Assembly: GCA_002792995.1 (NCBI GenBank)
Contig: PFPJ01000022.1
Span: forward strand, 1-7,717
Source: Candidatus Magasanikbacteria bacterium CG_4_10_14_0_2_um_filter_41_10
GTDB taxonomy: Bacteria > Patescibacteriota > Patescibacteriia > Magasanikbacterales > UBA922
Length of the DNA stretch: 7,717 bases
Direction of reading: 5' to 3'
Shown: positions 1 through 5,403 of the stretch, piece after piece
Position numbering within the stretch: the stretch's first letter is position 1
Layout of the letters: each line of letters starts with the position of its first letter
The notes under the pieces: model-generated
Told to the model about the DNA's origin: nothing
The model's input: the letters and a program-made list of their open reading frames with translations, nothing else
The model's database searches: none
Translations under genes and position numbers: made by a program

Positions 1-1228
1 TCGGTTCCCAGAATGCATGATCAATAAGAATAATAGGAATTTGTTGCATTTTTTTTGTTTCAATAAGTGTTAAAATTTCAAACAGGTGATGCAGTGTCCC
101 AAATCCTCCTGGAAAAAAGATAAACGCTTTTGATGGCGCAGTGACAATCAACTTGCGAGTAAACGGAAATTTGAATGAAATAGATTTGGTCACGTATGGA
201 TTCATGGATTCTTTGCCATAGACTTCAAGACCAATACCGAGTGATTCTCCTCCTGCTTCCATTGCACCTTTATTGACCGCTTCCGCGACACCAATAGAAC
301 CACCAGTTACAACGGCATACCCACTTTTTGCCAAGCGACTTCCCAGTTCATACGCCGTCGCATAATAGTGAGAATCTTGTTCAATATGTCGAGTACCAAG
401 GACGGTAACATCTTCGACAAGCCCTGTAAGAAATTCAAATCCTTCAACCAATTCTGCCATGATACGAAATATACGCCAATCAATATTTTTTTCTCCACTA
501 TGAAAATTGGAGACAGACAAATCACAATGTGGAATTTCTTTTCCCATCTCTTCCATAGCCGCGATTGCCTCTTCTGCTGTATCAACAATCTTCCACGAAT
601 CCACATGTTCACGTTTTACCGAACCCATGGGACATGTTTTTTCTCTGATAAAATGTACAACCGGTTCCCAATAGTCTTTTCCAACAAGCACAATGGGCAT
701 AGGACACATCTTCCCTATTTCAATATTGTGCACGACTTCAAAAAATTCATCAAACGTGCCAAATCCACCTGGGAAAAAAATGTGTGCGTGTGCAGGACTG
801 GTCAACATTACTTTTCGCGTAAAGAAATAGTAAAATGCAGTCGACTTCCCAACATATGGATTGACTCGTTGTTCAAAGGGAAGTTGAATATTCAAACCAA
901 CAGAAGGACCATGGCCTTCCTGAGCTCCCCTATTTGCAGCTTCCATAATCCCCGGACCACCGCCAGTAATCGTCGTATATCCATGTTCGGCCAGAAGTTT
1001 TCCAAATGCGCGAGCAACGATGTAATGTTTTTCATTTTCATCAAATCGCGCAGATCCAAACACGGTCACTTCATTATGCAATGAATTCAAAAATTGATAG
1101 CCTTCGACAAATTCTGCCATGATACGAAAAATCCGCCATGACTCGCGGTAATCCCCTGTTTCATTCAGCGCATAGCTAAAATCTTTGTCAGCATCTTCTT
1201 GCACTTTTTTTATAGTTTCTTCACGCAT
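1..1228 (-). CDS. Tandem two-domain LOG-family (TIGR00730) nucleotide phosphoribohydrolase-like protein, partial at window edge
   Basis: 409 codons are visible; the C-terminus lies beyond base 1. Two homologous Rossmann-type LOG domains are joined: domain 1 about residues 27-230, domain 2 about 247 onward. Both open with the identical words WRIFRIMAE (31-39 and 251-259), 220 residues apart. Domain 1 keeps the family signatures GGGPGIMEA (89-97), an Arg-Lys pair (138-139) and PGGFGTFDE (153-161), which carry the conserved catalytic Arg and Glu of LOG enzymes. Known members hydrolyse nucleoside 5'-monophosphates to base plus ribose 5-phosphate in the cytoplasm and work as homodimers; the older label is 'lysine decarboxylase-like'. 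Domain 2 reads GGSIGVAEA (309-317) and PGGFGTLHH (373-381), so the motif Glu is His381 and the glycine loop is altered, although Arg358-Lys359 remain. The ATG at 1228 sits 5 bases from the inverted repeat and has no Shine-Dalgarno. Family assignment is firm; substrate is unknown. Confidence 0.9.
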   Translation of the reverse strand, partial: MREETIKKVQEDADKDFSYALNETGDYRESWRIFRIMAEFVEGYQFLNSLHNEVTVFGSARFDENEKHYIVARAFGKLLAEHGYTTITGGGPGIMEAANRGAQEGHGPSVGLNIQLPFEQRVNPYVGKSTAFYYFFTRKVMLTSPAHAHIFFPGGFGTFDEFFEVVHNIEIGKMCPMPIVLVGKDYWEPVVHFIREKTCPMGSVKREHVDSWKIVDTAEEAIAAMEEMGKEIPHCDLSVSNFHSGEKNIDWRIFRIMAELVEGFEFLTGLVEDVTVLGTRHIEQDSHYYATAYELGSRLAKSGYAVVTGGSIGVAEAVNKGAMEAGGESLGIGLEVYGKESMNPYVTKSISFKFPFTRKLIVTAPSKAFIFFPGGFGTLHHLFEILTLIETKKMQQIPIILIDHAFWEP

Positions 1229-1232
1229 ATAT

Positions 1233-1287
1233 AATCCGAATTTACAAATGTTTATCCGAATCTACAAATATCCGAATAATTACAAAT
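1233..1287. repeat. Left arm of 55-bp imperfect inverted repeat
   Basis: Three copies of an ATCCGAAT..TACAAAT unit start at 1234, 1254 and 1270 (16, 16 and 18 bases long). The arm is the reverse complement of 1664-1718 at 50 of 55 positions. The outer 41 bases (1233-1273 against 1678-1718) differ at one position only. The arm starts 5 bases upstream of the LOG start codon, so it replaces any normal leader of that gene. Confidence 0.9.
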
Positions 1288-1292
1288 AATGT

Positions 1293-1609
1293 TTATTCTT
1301 TTCCTCCACCATTGAGCACTCTTTTGGGGTAAATACGTTCATCTCTGAAATTTACAAGAATGCCCAATGCTAAATTTAACGTCTTCAAATACCGCTGTAC
1401 TTGCTCGTAATCCTCTTTTTTCAAAAATTTTCTATACTTTATTTCAAGTACTATTTTTCTCTTTCATACTGTATACCAGCAACTTTCAACTCTTGTTCTA
1501 TCAAGTCACATACTTGTGCTTCACTCGCGTATTTCCCTACTGAATTATGCACTGAAAACAAGACACCGTTTAGCTGATATGAAAGCTCTTTGTGTATAAC
1601 GTTTACCAT
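1293..1609 (-). pseudogene. GxxExxY-family (PDDEXK_3-like) protein, disrupted by internal deletion and frameshift
   Basis: From the ATG at 1609 (Shine-Dalgarno AAGGAGGGG at 1620-1612) 52 codons give a typical GxxExxY N-terminus: MVNVIHKELSYQ, then VLFSVHNSVGKYASE, ending YEREK and a TAG at 1453-1451. From 1454, in another frame, the family's C-terminal half follows: IVLEIKYRKF, EDYEQVQRYLKT, LGILVNFRDE, KRVLN, with a stop at 1293-1295. Intact relatives run about 120-130 residues and have, between YEREK and the LEIK-type strand, a segment carrying the D of the PD-(D/E)XK-like fold. That segment of roughly 20-30 residues is absent, so the break looks like an internal deletion that also shifted frame. 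The family is assigned to the PDDEXK nuclease superfamily, but its biological role is not established. The remnant is almost certainly non-functional. Confidence 0.8.
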
Positions 1610-1631
1610 ATCCCCTCCTTATGTGTATATA

Positions 1632-1649
1632 ATCCGAAATGTTACAAAT
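1632..1649. repeat. Internal copy of the ATCCGAA..TTACAAAT repeat unit
   Basis: The 18-base sequence atccgaaatgttacaaat matches the units of the left inverted-repeat arm. It is preceded by tatata, as is the first unit of the left arm at 1231. It lies about 20 bases upstream of the GxxExxY start codon. Confidence 0.75.
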
Positions 1650-1663
1650 ATCTTTCAAAATAG

Positions 1664-1718
1664 ATTTGTAGGCATTAGGATATTTGTAGATTCGGATAAA
1701 GATTTGTAAATTCGGATT
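1664..1718. repeat. Right arm of 55-bp imperfect inverted repeat
   Basis: Three inverted units start at 1664, 1682 and 1702, mirroring 1233-1287 in both spacing and unit length (18, 16 and 16 bases). The innermost unit (1664-1681) is the most diverged, with 4 of the 5 mismatches. The arm ends 4 bases from the last base of the gatA stop codon. Confidence 0.9.
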
Positions 1719-1721
1719 CTA

Positions 1722-3143
1722 TTATATCACATTTGCTACCTGAAGAATCTTACTCTCACCCATTCTCGGTCCAATGATCTGCATCCCAATTGGCAATCCA
1801 TCTTTTGACATGCCTGCAGGGACAGAAATACCAGGAATACCTGCAACAGAAGCAGGACTAACAAACACATCAGCAAGATACATCGCAATCACATCATCTT
1901 TCTTTTCTCCAATGCCAAATGCTGGGAATGGGGATGTTGGTGTAATGAGAACATCTACATCTTGAAACACGGTATCAAAATCTTGCATGATAAGCGTACG
2001 AACTTGTTGTGCTTTGCGATAATATGCATCGTAGTATCCAGCAGAGAGTGCATACGTTCCAACCATGATACGACGTTTTACTTCTTCTGGAAATCCATGT
2101 TCCCGAGAATGTGCGTAGGTATCATACAGCTTTTCCATATCAGACTGTACACCATAGCGAATGCCATCGATACGCCCAAGATTTGAACTATCTTCACTCG
2201 GTACAGCAATATAGTACACAGGAATTGCATACTTTGTGTGCGGCAAAGAAACCGGAACAATCGTCGCCCCAGCTTCTTCGAGTGCTTTAATTTTTGCTTC
2301 AACCGCATTTTTTACTTCTTCATCCAATCCTTCCAATTCAAAGTATTCTTTCGGCACACCGACCCGTAAATTTCCAATTTCTAATTTCCCAATTTCTTCA
2401 TCGTACACAGGCACAACATCCGCAACAGTAGTCGCATCTTTTTCGTCAACGCCCGCCATCACTTCCATCAGTATCGCAATATCCCCAGCTGTTTTTGCCA
2501 TCGGTCCGACGGTATCAAATGAGCTTGCCATCGGCATAATTCCATAACGAGAGTTACGTCCATAGCTTGGACGAATCCCATAAATACCACAAAACGCCGC
2601 AGGCTGACGAATAGATCCTCCTGTATCTTCTGCAATTGCAAAAAGGCATTGATGATCAGCAACAGATGCAGCCGCACCACCAGACGATCCACCGGCGACT
2701 TTACTCGTGTCATGTGGATTTTTTACCGGACCATACATGGACTGTTCATTACTTGCTCCGTGTCCAAATGCATCACAGTTTGTCTTTCCAACAAGCACAG
2801 CACCTTGTTCACGGATTTTTCTGATCACGGTTGCATCAAATGGTGGAATATAGTTGTTGAGAATCTTTGCAGATGCAGTCGAACGAACATCCAGTGTACA
2901 GATAGCATCTTTTACAGAATATGGAATACCAGTCAGCATCTTCTGTTCCCCTCTCGCAATCATTTCATCAGCCTTCTTTGCTTCCTCGAGTGCCAGTTCG
3001 TCGGTAACCGTAATAAACGCATTGAGTTCTTCATTGTGATCGTGAATTCGGTCGAGGCATGCCTGAGTGAGTTCCACCGACGAAAACTTCCCGCTATCAA
3101 GGCCTTCACGCGCTTGTTTGATTGTCAATTCATTGAGGTTCAT
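1722..3143 (-). CDS. gatA: Glutamyl-/aspartyl-tRNA amidotransferase subunit A (GatA), apparently short at the C-terminus
   Basis: 473 residues of the amidase-signature family. GatA releases ammonia from glutamine inside the GatCAB complex, and GatB uses it to convert Glu-tRNA(Gln) or Asp-tRNA(Asn) to the cognate amide. The Ser-cisSer-Lys triad is complete: Lys78 in YSVKDA, Ser153 in GGSSGG, and nucleophile Ser177 in DTGGSIRQPA. The Gly/Ser-rich signature runs about 150-195; NLGRIDGIRYG and the AGIPGISVPAG block follow in normal order. The protein ends GESKILQVANVI, where family members usually continue about 10-20 residues (a YEQ...W-type tail). The stop TAA lies 3 bases before the inverted repeat, which suggests truncation by that element. 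The gene follows gatC by 39 bp, probably on the same transcript. There is no Shine-Dalgarno; the start is chosen for its MNLNELTI-type N-terminus. gatB is absent here. Confidence 0.96.
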   Translation of the reverse strand: MNLNELTIKQAREGLDSGKFSSVELTQACLDRIHDHNEELNAFITVTDELALEEAKKADEMIARGEQKMLTGIPYSVKDAICTLDVRSTASAKILNNYIPPFDATVIRKIREQGAVLVGKTNCDAFGHGASNEQSMYGPVKNPHDTSKVAGGSSGGAAASVADHQCLFAIAEDTGGSIRQPAAFCGIYGIRPSYGRNSRYGIMPMASSFDTVGPMAKTAGDIAILMEVMAGVDEKDATTVADVVPVYDEEIGKLEIGNLRVGVPKEYFELEGLDEEVKNAVEAKIKALEEAGATIVPVSLPHTKYAIPVYYIAVPSEDSSNLGRIDGIRYGVQSDMEKLYDTYAHSREHGFPEEVKRRIMVGTYALSAGYYDAYYRKAQQVRTLIMQDFDTVFQDVDVLITPTSPFPAFGIGEKKDDVIAMYLADVFVSPASVAGIPGISVPAGMSKDGLPIGMQIIGPRMGESKILQVANVI

Positions 3144-3147
3144 AGTA

Positions 3148-3179
3148 TCTGTAAATCTGGATTATCCGGATATCCGAAT
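3148..3179. repeat. Degenerate copies of the ATCCGAAT / TGTAAAT repeat words in the gatC-gatA gap
   Basis: The 39-bp gap between gatC and gatA contains tctgtaaatctggat (3148-3162) and atccggatatccgaat (3164-3179). These resemble the units of the inverted-repeat arms near 1233 and 1718. A perfect 10-base palindrome, cggatatccg, lies at 3167-3176. This may be a decayed copy of the same repeat family; the match is short and could be partly chance. Confidence 0.5.
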
Positions 3180-3182
3180 GCA

Positions 3183-3479
3183 TTAGTTATCAAACACTGC
3201 CTTCACCTTCAACAAATTCCCCACCTTATCCGGAAACTGTGCAATAATCTTCTTTCTTGTTTCTTCATCTGACTCTGCTACCACATCTTCTCGCACCACA
3301 TCCTCTAGTTCTGTCACTTGGCAGGTCTCTGCTACTCCCGTGGTATCCACTTCATTCAGCATACTAATATAATCAAAAACAGCCGACAGCTGGTCTGCAT
3401 AGCGTTCTTTTTCCTCGTCAGTGAGGTGTAGACGAGCGAGGTCTGCGATGTGTTCGATGTCTTCGATTTCTAATTTCAT
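3183..3479 (-). CDS. gatC: Glutamyl-/aspartyl-tRNA amidotransferase subunit C (GatC)
   Basis: 98 residues, the normal size for GatC. This small subunit wraps around GatA and GatB and stabilises the amidotransferase complex in the cytoplasm. The family pattern is clear: an N-terminal helix with IEHIADLARLHLTDEE (about 8-23), the YADQLSAVFDYISMLNEVDT helix and turn (27-46), then an acidic stretch with the conserved R(E/D)D element (VVREDVV), and a C-terminal tail ending VKAVFDN. It precedes gatA by 39 bp in the same direction, the usual gatCA order. The MKLEIEDIEHIA start is standard. No Shine-Dalgarno lies close; the G-rich arm of the stem-loop at 3496-3518 is too far away (about 17 bases). 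A candidate promoter is at 3588-3616. Confidence 0.95.
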   Translation of the reverse strand: MKLEIEDIEHIADLARLHLTDEEKERYADQLSAVFDYISMLNEVDTTGVAETCQVTELEDVVREDVVAESDEETRKKIIAQFPDKVGNLLKVKAVFDN

Positions 3480-3495
3480 AATAAGTTAGTACGTT

Positions 3496-3518
3496 TCTCC
3501 CCCTTACCAAGGGGGAGA
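3496..3518. repeat. 10-bp perfect stem-loop in the gatC leader
   Basis: tctccccctt (3496-3505) pairs perfectly with aagggggaga (3509-3518) across a 3-base loop. In gatC mRNA it would fold about 17 bases upstream of the start codon. It has no T-tract, and it faces the gene, so it is not an obvious terminator. A half-similar G-rich word, aagagggg (3521-3528), follows. It has the look of a dispersed REP-like hairpin or a leader structure; which one cannot be settled here. Confidence 0.75.
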
Positions 3519-3587
3519 TCAAGAGGGGATCTTCGAAGGGGTGAATATTAAACTACTATCTTCCCTTGTAGGCTATATACGCTTTTC

Positions 3588-3616
3588 ATTCTAGCAGAGG
3601 GAGGGATTTTGGGCAA
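3588..3616 (-). promoter_or_regulatory. Candidate sigma70-type promoter for gatC-gatA
   Basis: Read on the minus strand: TTGCCC (3616-3611), a 17-base spacer, then TAGAAT (3593-3588). The -10 is one base from consensus and the spacing is ideal; the -35 matches in half its positions. It would give a leader of about 100 bases containing the 3496-3518 hairpin. Confidence 0.45.
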
Positions 3617-3633
3617 TAACGCATATTTGTAAC

Positions 3634-3663
3634 TTGCCGAACAATATATTTATAACGTATAGT
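3634..3663 (+). promoter_or_regulatory. Candidate sigma70-type promoter for the two membrane-protein genes
   Basis: TTGCCG (3634-3639), an 18-base spacer, then TATAGT (3658-3663), 28 bases before the ATG at 3692. It lies back to back with the candidate gatC promoter. The surroundings are very AT-rich, which raises the chance of a fortuitous -10. Confidence 0.45.
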
Positions 3664-3691
3664 AACATAATAAGTTTTATCCAAGATAATT

Positions 3692-4090
3692 ATGTTAGAG
3701 ACAGTTCTAGGAGGAGTTATAGTGGCAATTTTGACAGGCTATACTATTGCAGCTTTCAAATATCCTCATAGTTATAAAATTTTATATAAACTTTTTTTAA
3801 AAATTGGATTAATACTACCTATCGGCTTAATAGCTTTCAATTTGGGTGCCCTAGATAGCAGTACTACTTATTTAAAAAAAATGTTATCTGAAAAACCTCA
3901 GAGCCAAATATTGGAATATCAAAATACGATCCTAGAGGGTACTGCAAGCTTAAAAAGTATAGAATTGTTCACATTAATAACATTGGGTTTTATTTTATAT
4001 TCACAAATATTATTAATATTGCCTGAAAAGATTGGATTCCATAAAAAAACGAAACCCCAACCGACCAATAATACTGTATACACCCTATGA
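3692..4090 (+). CDS. Hypothetical small membrane protein (three predicted TM segments)
   Basis: 132 residues; I do not recognise a family. Hydrophobic stretches at about 3-22, 34-54 and 91-111 look like three membrane helices. A polar, charged segment lies between the second and third (about 55-90, LKKMLSEKPQSQILEYQ), and a short basic tail follows (HKKTKPQPTNN). There is no cleavable signal peptide. The gene is strikingly AT-rich (line 3781-3840 has 13 G/C in 60), far below the flanking genes. No Shine-Dalgarno precedes the ATG. Its TGA overlaps the start of the next gene by four bases (ATGA), so the pair is probably translationally coupled. The DNA encoding its last residues (4043-4069) is a diverged copy of the left arm of the terminator after the second gene. 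Confidence 0.7.
   Translation: MLETVLGGVIVAILTGYTIAAFKYPHSYKILYKLFLKIGLILPIGLIAFNLGALDSSTTYLKKMLSEKPQSQILEYQNTILEGTASLKSIELFTLITLGFILYSQILLILPEKIGFHKKTKPQPTNNTVYTL
4043..4069 (+). repeat. Direct repeat copy 1 (terminator left-arm relic inside the first membrane gene)
   Basis: 27 bases match 4381-4407 at 23 positions, at an offset of 338 bases. The differences are two A/G, one C/T and one A/C. Copy 2 is the A-run plus left arm of the working terminator. Copy 1 lacks a complementary right arm and is read through as KKTKPQPTN. Confidence 0.75.
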
Positions 4091-4380
4091 AAAAATCAAC
4101 ACGTATTCCCATACCTTTCACTTTAGCTGTGCTAACCACTCTTTTTTATGGTTTGTATGTAATAACAGTCCATGATGCTGTCCGAGGGAATGCATGGTAT
4201 TTCTTTGCTATATTTGCATTATTAAATATTATTCACATTTACTACTTTTTATATATTTTCTATCTTCGTATCAAAAAACGTGTTGGCACAATTGTCACTC
4301 TCCTGAGCCTCCCCCCTTTTCCTGTTTATCTTGTTACCCTCATGGCTATCGATTTTGTAGTGTCACTTCTTCCTTTATAA
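4087..4380 (+). CDS. Hypothetical small membrane protein (three hydrophobic segments)
   Basis: 97 residues; no family recognised. Hydrophobic stretches at about 10-28, 37-60 and 67-95 suggest three membrane helices. An aromatic-rich second helix (IYYFLYIFYL) is followed by a basic RIKKR loop that would favour the cytoplasmic side. The third stretch contains PPFP and could be kinked. It overlaps the preceding gene by four bases (ATGA) and shares its AT-rich composition, so the two are probably one transcript, possibly partners in one membrane complex. No Shine-Dalgarno is seen, which fits coupling to the upstream stop. The transcript ends at the hairpin 4390-4435. Sequence gives no function. 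Confidence 0.7.
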   Translation: MKKSTRIPIPFTLAVLTTLFYGLYVITVHDAVRGNAWYFFAIFALLNIIHIYYFLYIFYLRIKKRVGTIVTLLSLPPFPVYLVTLMAIDFVVSLLPL

Positions 4381-4389
4381 AAAAAACCG

Positions 4390-4440
4390 AAGCCCCGACC
4401 GATCAATCCTAGTGGATATATTTCAGGCGGGGCTTTTTTT
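4390..4440 (+). terminator. Rho-independent terminator of the membrane-protein operon
   Basis: aagccccg (4390-4397) pairs with cggggctt (4428-4435), giving an 8-bp GC-rich stem with a 30-base loop and a run of seven T (4434-4440). An A-run (4379-4386) precedes it. The loop is long for a terminator. The T-run abuts the -35 box of the pyrF promoter (4442). Confidence 0.75.
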
Positions 4441-4441
4441 C

Positions 4442-4470
4442 TTGACTTCTCTCTACCTGCAGTCTAATAT
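4442..4470 (+). promoter_or_regulatory. Sigma70-type promoter of pyrF
   Basis: TTGACT (4442-4447), a spacer of exactly 17 bases, then TAATAT (4465-4470): five of six and four of six matches to consensus. Transcription would start near 4477. It is the best promoter-like sequence in the window and lies directly after the upstream terminator's T-run, so pyrF can be transcribed alone. Confidence 0.65.
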
Positions 4471-4477
4471 CATAAAC

Positions 4478-4494
4478 AATCGCAAGGGGCGATT
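4478..4494 (+). promoter_or_regulatory. Small stem-loop at the expected 5' end of the pyrF mRNA
   Basis: aatcgc (4478-4483) pairs with gcgatt (4489-4494) over a 5-base loop. It would sit at the very 5' end of the transcript, 6 bases before the Shine-Dalgarno. Such 5' hairpins can protect mRNA from decay. It is too small to be a known riboswitch. Confidence 0.5.
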
Positions 4495-4500
4495 CAAGAC

Positions 4501-4506
4501 AGGAGG
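4501..4506 (+). promoter_or_regulatory. Strong Shine-Dalgarno that fixes the GTG start of pyrF
   Basis: AGGAGG lies 9 bases before GTG at 4516. It supports GTG as the start, giving MKRHFFELL, although no ATG is available nearby. Other intact genes in this window lack such a site. Confidence 0.85.
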
Positions 4507-4515
4507 ATCCACATA

Positions 4516-5364
4516 GTGAAGAGACACTTTTTTGAACTGCTCCACGCACAGTGGCAGCAGAAACGATTCCTCTGCGTCGGGCTCGATCCCGATCTGACCA
4601 AGTTCCCGCCTTCGGTGAACAACGGAAATCTCACCGAGAAGGTCCTGGTTCGCTTCTTCTGTGACATCGTCGACGCAACTGCGGGACATACGGCCACGTA
4701 CAAGCCGAATCTCGCGTTCTTCGAACGCCATGCGCTTAAGGGCGGCATCAGCGCACTCTGGAGCATCATCCGGCACATCCACAAGGTGGCGCCGGATGTT
4801 CCCGTGATCTGCGACGCCAAACGCGGAGACATCGGCCACACGAACGAGGCCTCCGCTGAGCTGATCTTCGGCGAGCTCGGCTGCGATGCGGTCACGCTGA
4901 ACCCCTATGTTGGGCGGGATGCGATGGAACCCTTCCTCAAGCATGAGGAAAAGGGCTGCATCTTCATCGCCAAGACGTCCAATCCGGGCTCCGGAAAGTT
5001 CCAGGACATCCACGTGAACACCTGGACACAGCTCTGGATCGTCATCGCCCGAACTATCCAGCGTGACTGGAACAAGAATGGGAACTGCGGCCTCGTCATC
5101 GGAGCCACGTACCCGGCTGAGCTGGCAAGAGCCCGCCGTGATCTCGAGGACGACGCCTTCATCCTCGTCCCCGGCCTCGGCACACAGGGCGGCGATCTTG
5201 AAGCGTCTGTCGCATCGGCTCGCAACAGCGACTGCACAGGTGGCGCAGTCTTCAACTCGTCCAGAGGCATCATCTACGCCTCGAGCGGTCTCGACTACGC
5301 AATGGCGGCCGGAGAAGCCGCCGCCAAGATGAACCGACAGCTCGCTGCCGCCATGACGGCGTGA
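4516..5364 (+). CDS. pyrF: Orotidine 5'-phosphate decarboxylase, type 2 subfamily (PyrF)
   Basis: 282 residues, typical of the longer type 2 (TIGR02127-like) OMP decarboxylases. It converts OMP to UMP, the last step of de novo pyrimidine synthesis, as a cytoplasmic TIM-barrel dimer. Motifs run in order: FLCVGLDPDL (18-27), TYKPNLAFFE (61-70), the catalytic DAKRGD with Asp100, Lys102 and Asp105, TLNPYVGRDAMEPF (127-140), AKTSNPGSGKF (152-162), IGATYP (195-200), VPGLGTQGGD (218-227) and FNSSRGIIYA (246-255), with Arg250 in the phosphate-binding position. The reading frame is intact. The start is GTG with AGGAGG 9 bases upstream. Base composition is much richer in GC than its neighbours (line 5101-5160 has 41 G/C in 60), and it runs opposite to ligA and gatCA. 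With its own promoter and hairpin terminator it forms a self-contained unit, probably acquired. No other pyrimidine gene is nearby. Confidence 0.96.
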   Translation: MKRHFFELLHAQWQQKRFLCVGLDPDLTKFPPSVNNGNLTEKVLVRFFCDIVDATAGHTATYKPNLAFFERHALKGGISALWSIIRHIHKVAPDVPVICDAKRGDIGHTNEASAELIFGELGCDAVTLNPYVGRDAMEPFLKHEEKGCIFIAKTSNPGSGKFQDIHVNTWTQLWIVIARTIQRDWNKNGNCGLVIGATYPAELARARRDLEDDAFILVPGLGTQGGDLEASVASARNSDCTGGAVFNSSRGIIYASSGLDYAMAAGEAAAKMNRQLAAAMTA

Positions 5365-5373
5365 GCAACAACA

Positions 5374-5403
5374 AAGGCCTGTGTCGTCCGCGACACAGGC
5401 CTT
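5374..5403. terminator. 13-bp perfect hairpin between convergent pyrF and ligA, probably a bidirectional terminator
   Basis: aaggcctgtgtcg (5374-5386) pairs perfectly with cgacacaggcctt (5391-5403) around a tccg loop. It starts 9 bases after the pyrF stop and ends 12 bases from the ligA stop. The T content after the stem is weak in both directions (cttctt on the plus strand, ttgttgttg on the minus), so stem strength would do most of the work. Confidence 0.8.

Larger units (their letters stand above)
1233..1718. mobile_element. Putative inverted-repeat-flanked cassette carrying a broken GxxExxY gene
   Basis: A 486-bp segment is bounded by a 55-bp imperfect inverted repeat and contains one decayed gene of the GxxExxY family on the minus strand. 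A further copy of the repeat unit (1632-1649, same orientation as the left arm) lies just upstream of that gene. The segment fills nearly all the space between the gatA stop (1722) and the LOG start (1228). I see no target-site duplication: the flanks read ..atata and ctatt... No transposase is present, so if it moves it would need help in trans. The inverted repeat and the pseudogene are read directly; mobility is an inference. Confidence 0.5.

Noticed and set aside
368..1084. A 238-codon plus-strand open frame opposite the LOG gene
   Set aside because: The minus strand encodes two clear LOG domains throughout. The plus-strand product is Cys/His-rich low-logic sequence typical of an antisense shadow.
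1233..1287. Regularly spaced repeat units as a CRISPR array
   Set aside because: Units are 16-18 bases with 0-4 bases between them, there are only three per side, and they are inverted between sides. There are no spacers of CRISPR size and no cas genes.
1222..1730. Target-site duplication flanking the inverted-repeat cassette
   Set aside because: Bases outside the arms (atata on the left, ctatt on the right) do not form a convincing direct repeat beyond what AT-rich DNA gives by chance.
2649..3272. A 207-codon plus-strand open frame across gatA and gatC
   Set aside because: It runs antisense to two well-conserved genes and across their gap, and has no domain or start signal.
4471..4515. A riboswitch or attenuator controlling pyrF
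   Set aside because: The leader from the likely start to GTG is about 40 bases with one 6-bp hairpin, too short for a known aptamer or a pair of competing hairpins.
3692..5364. Use of TGA as glycine (code 25, Gracilibacteria/SR1)
   Set aside because: pyrF and the first membrane gene end properly at TGA, and long conserved frames contain no internal TGA, so the standard bacterial code fits.
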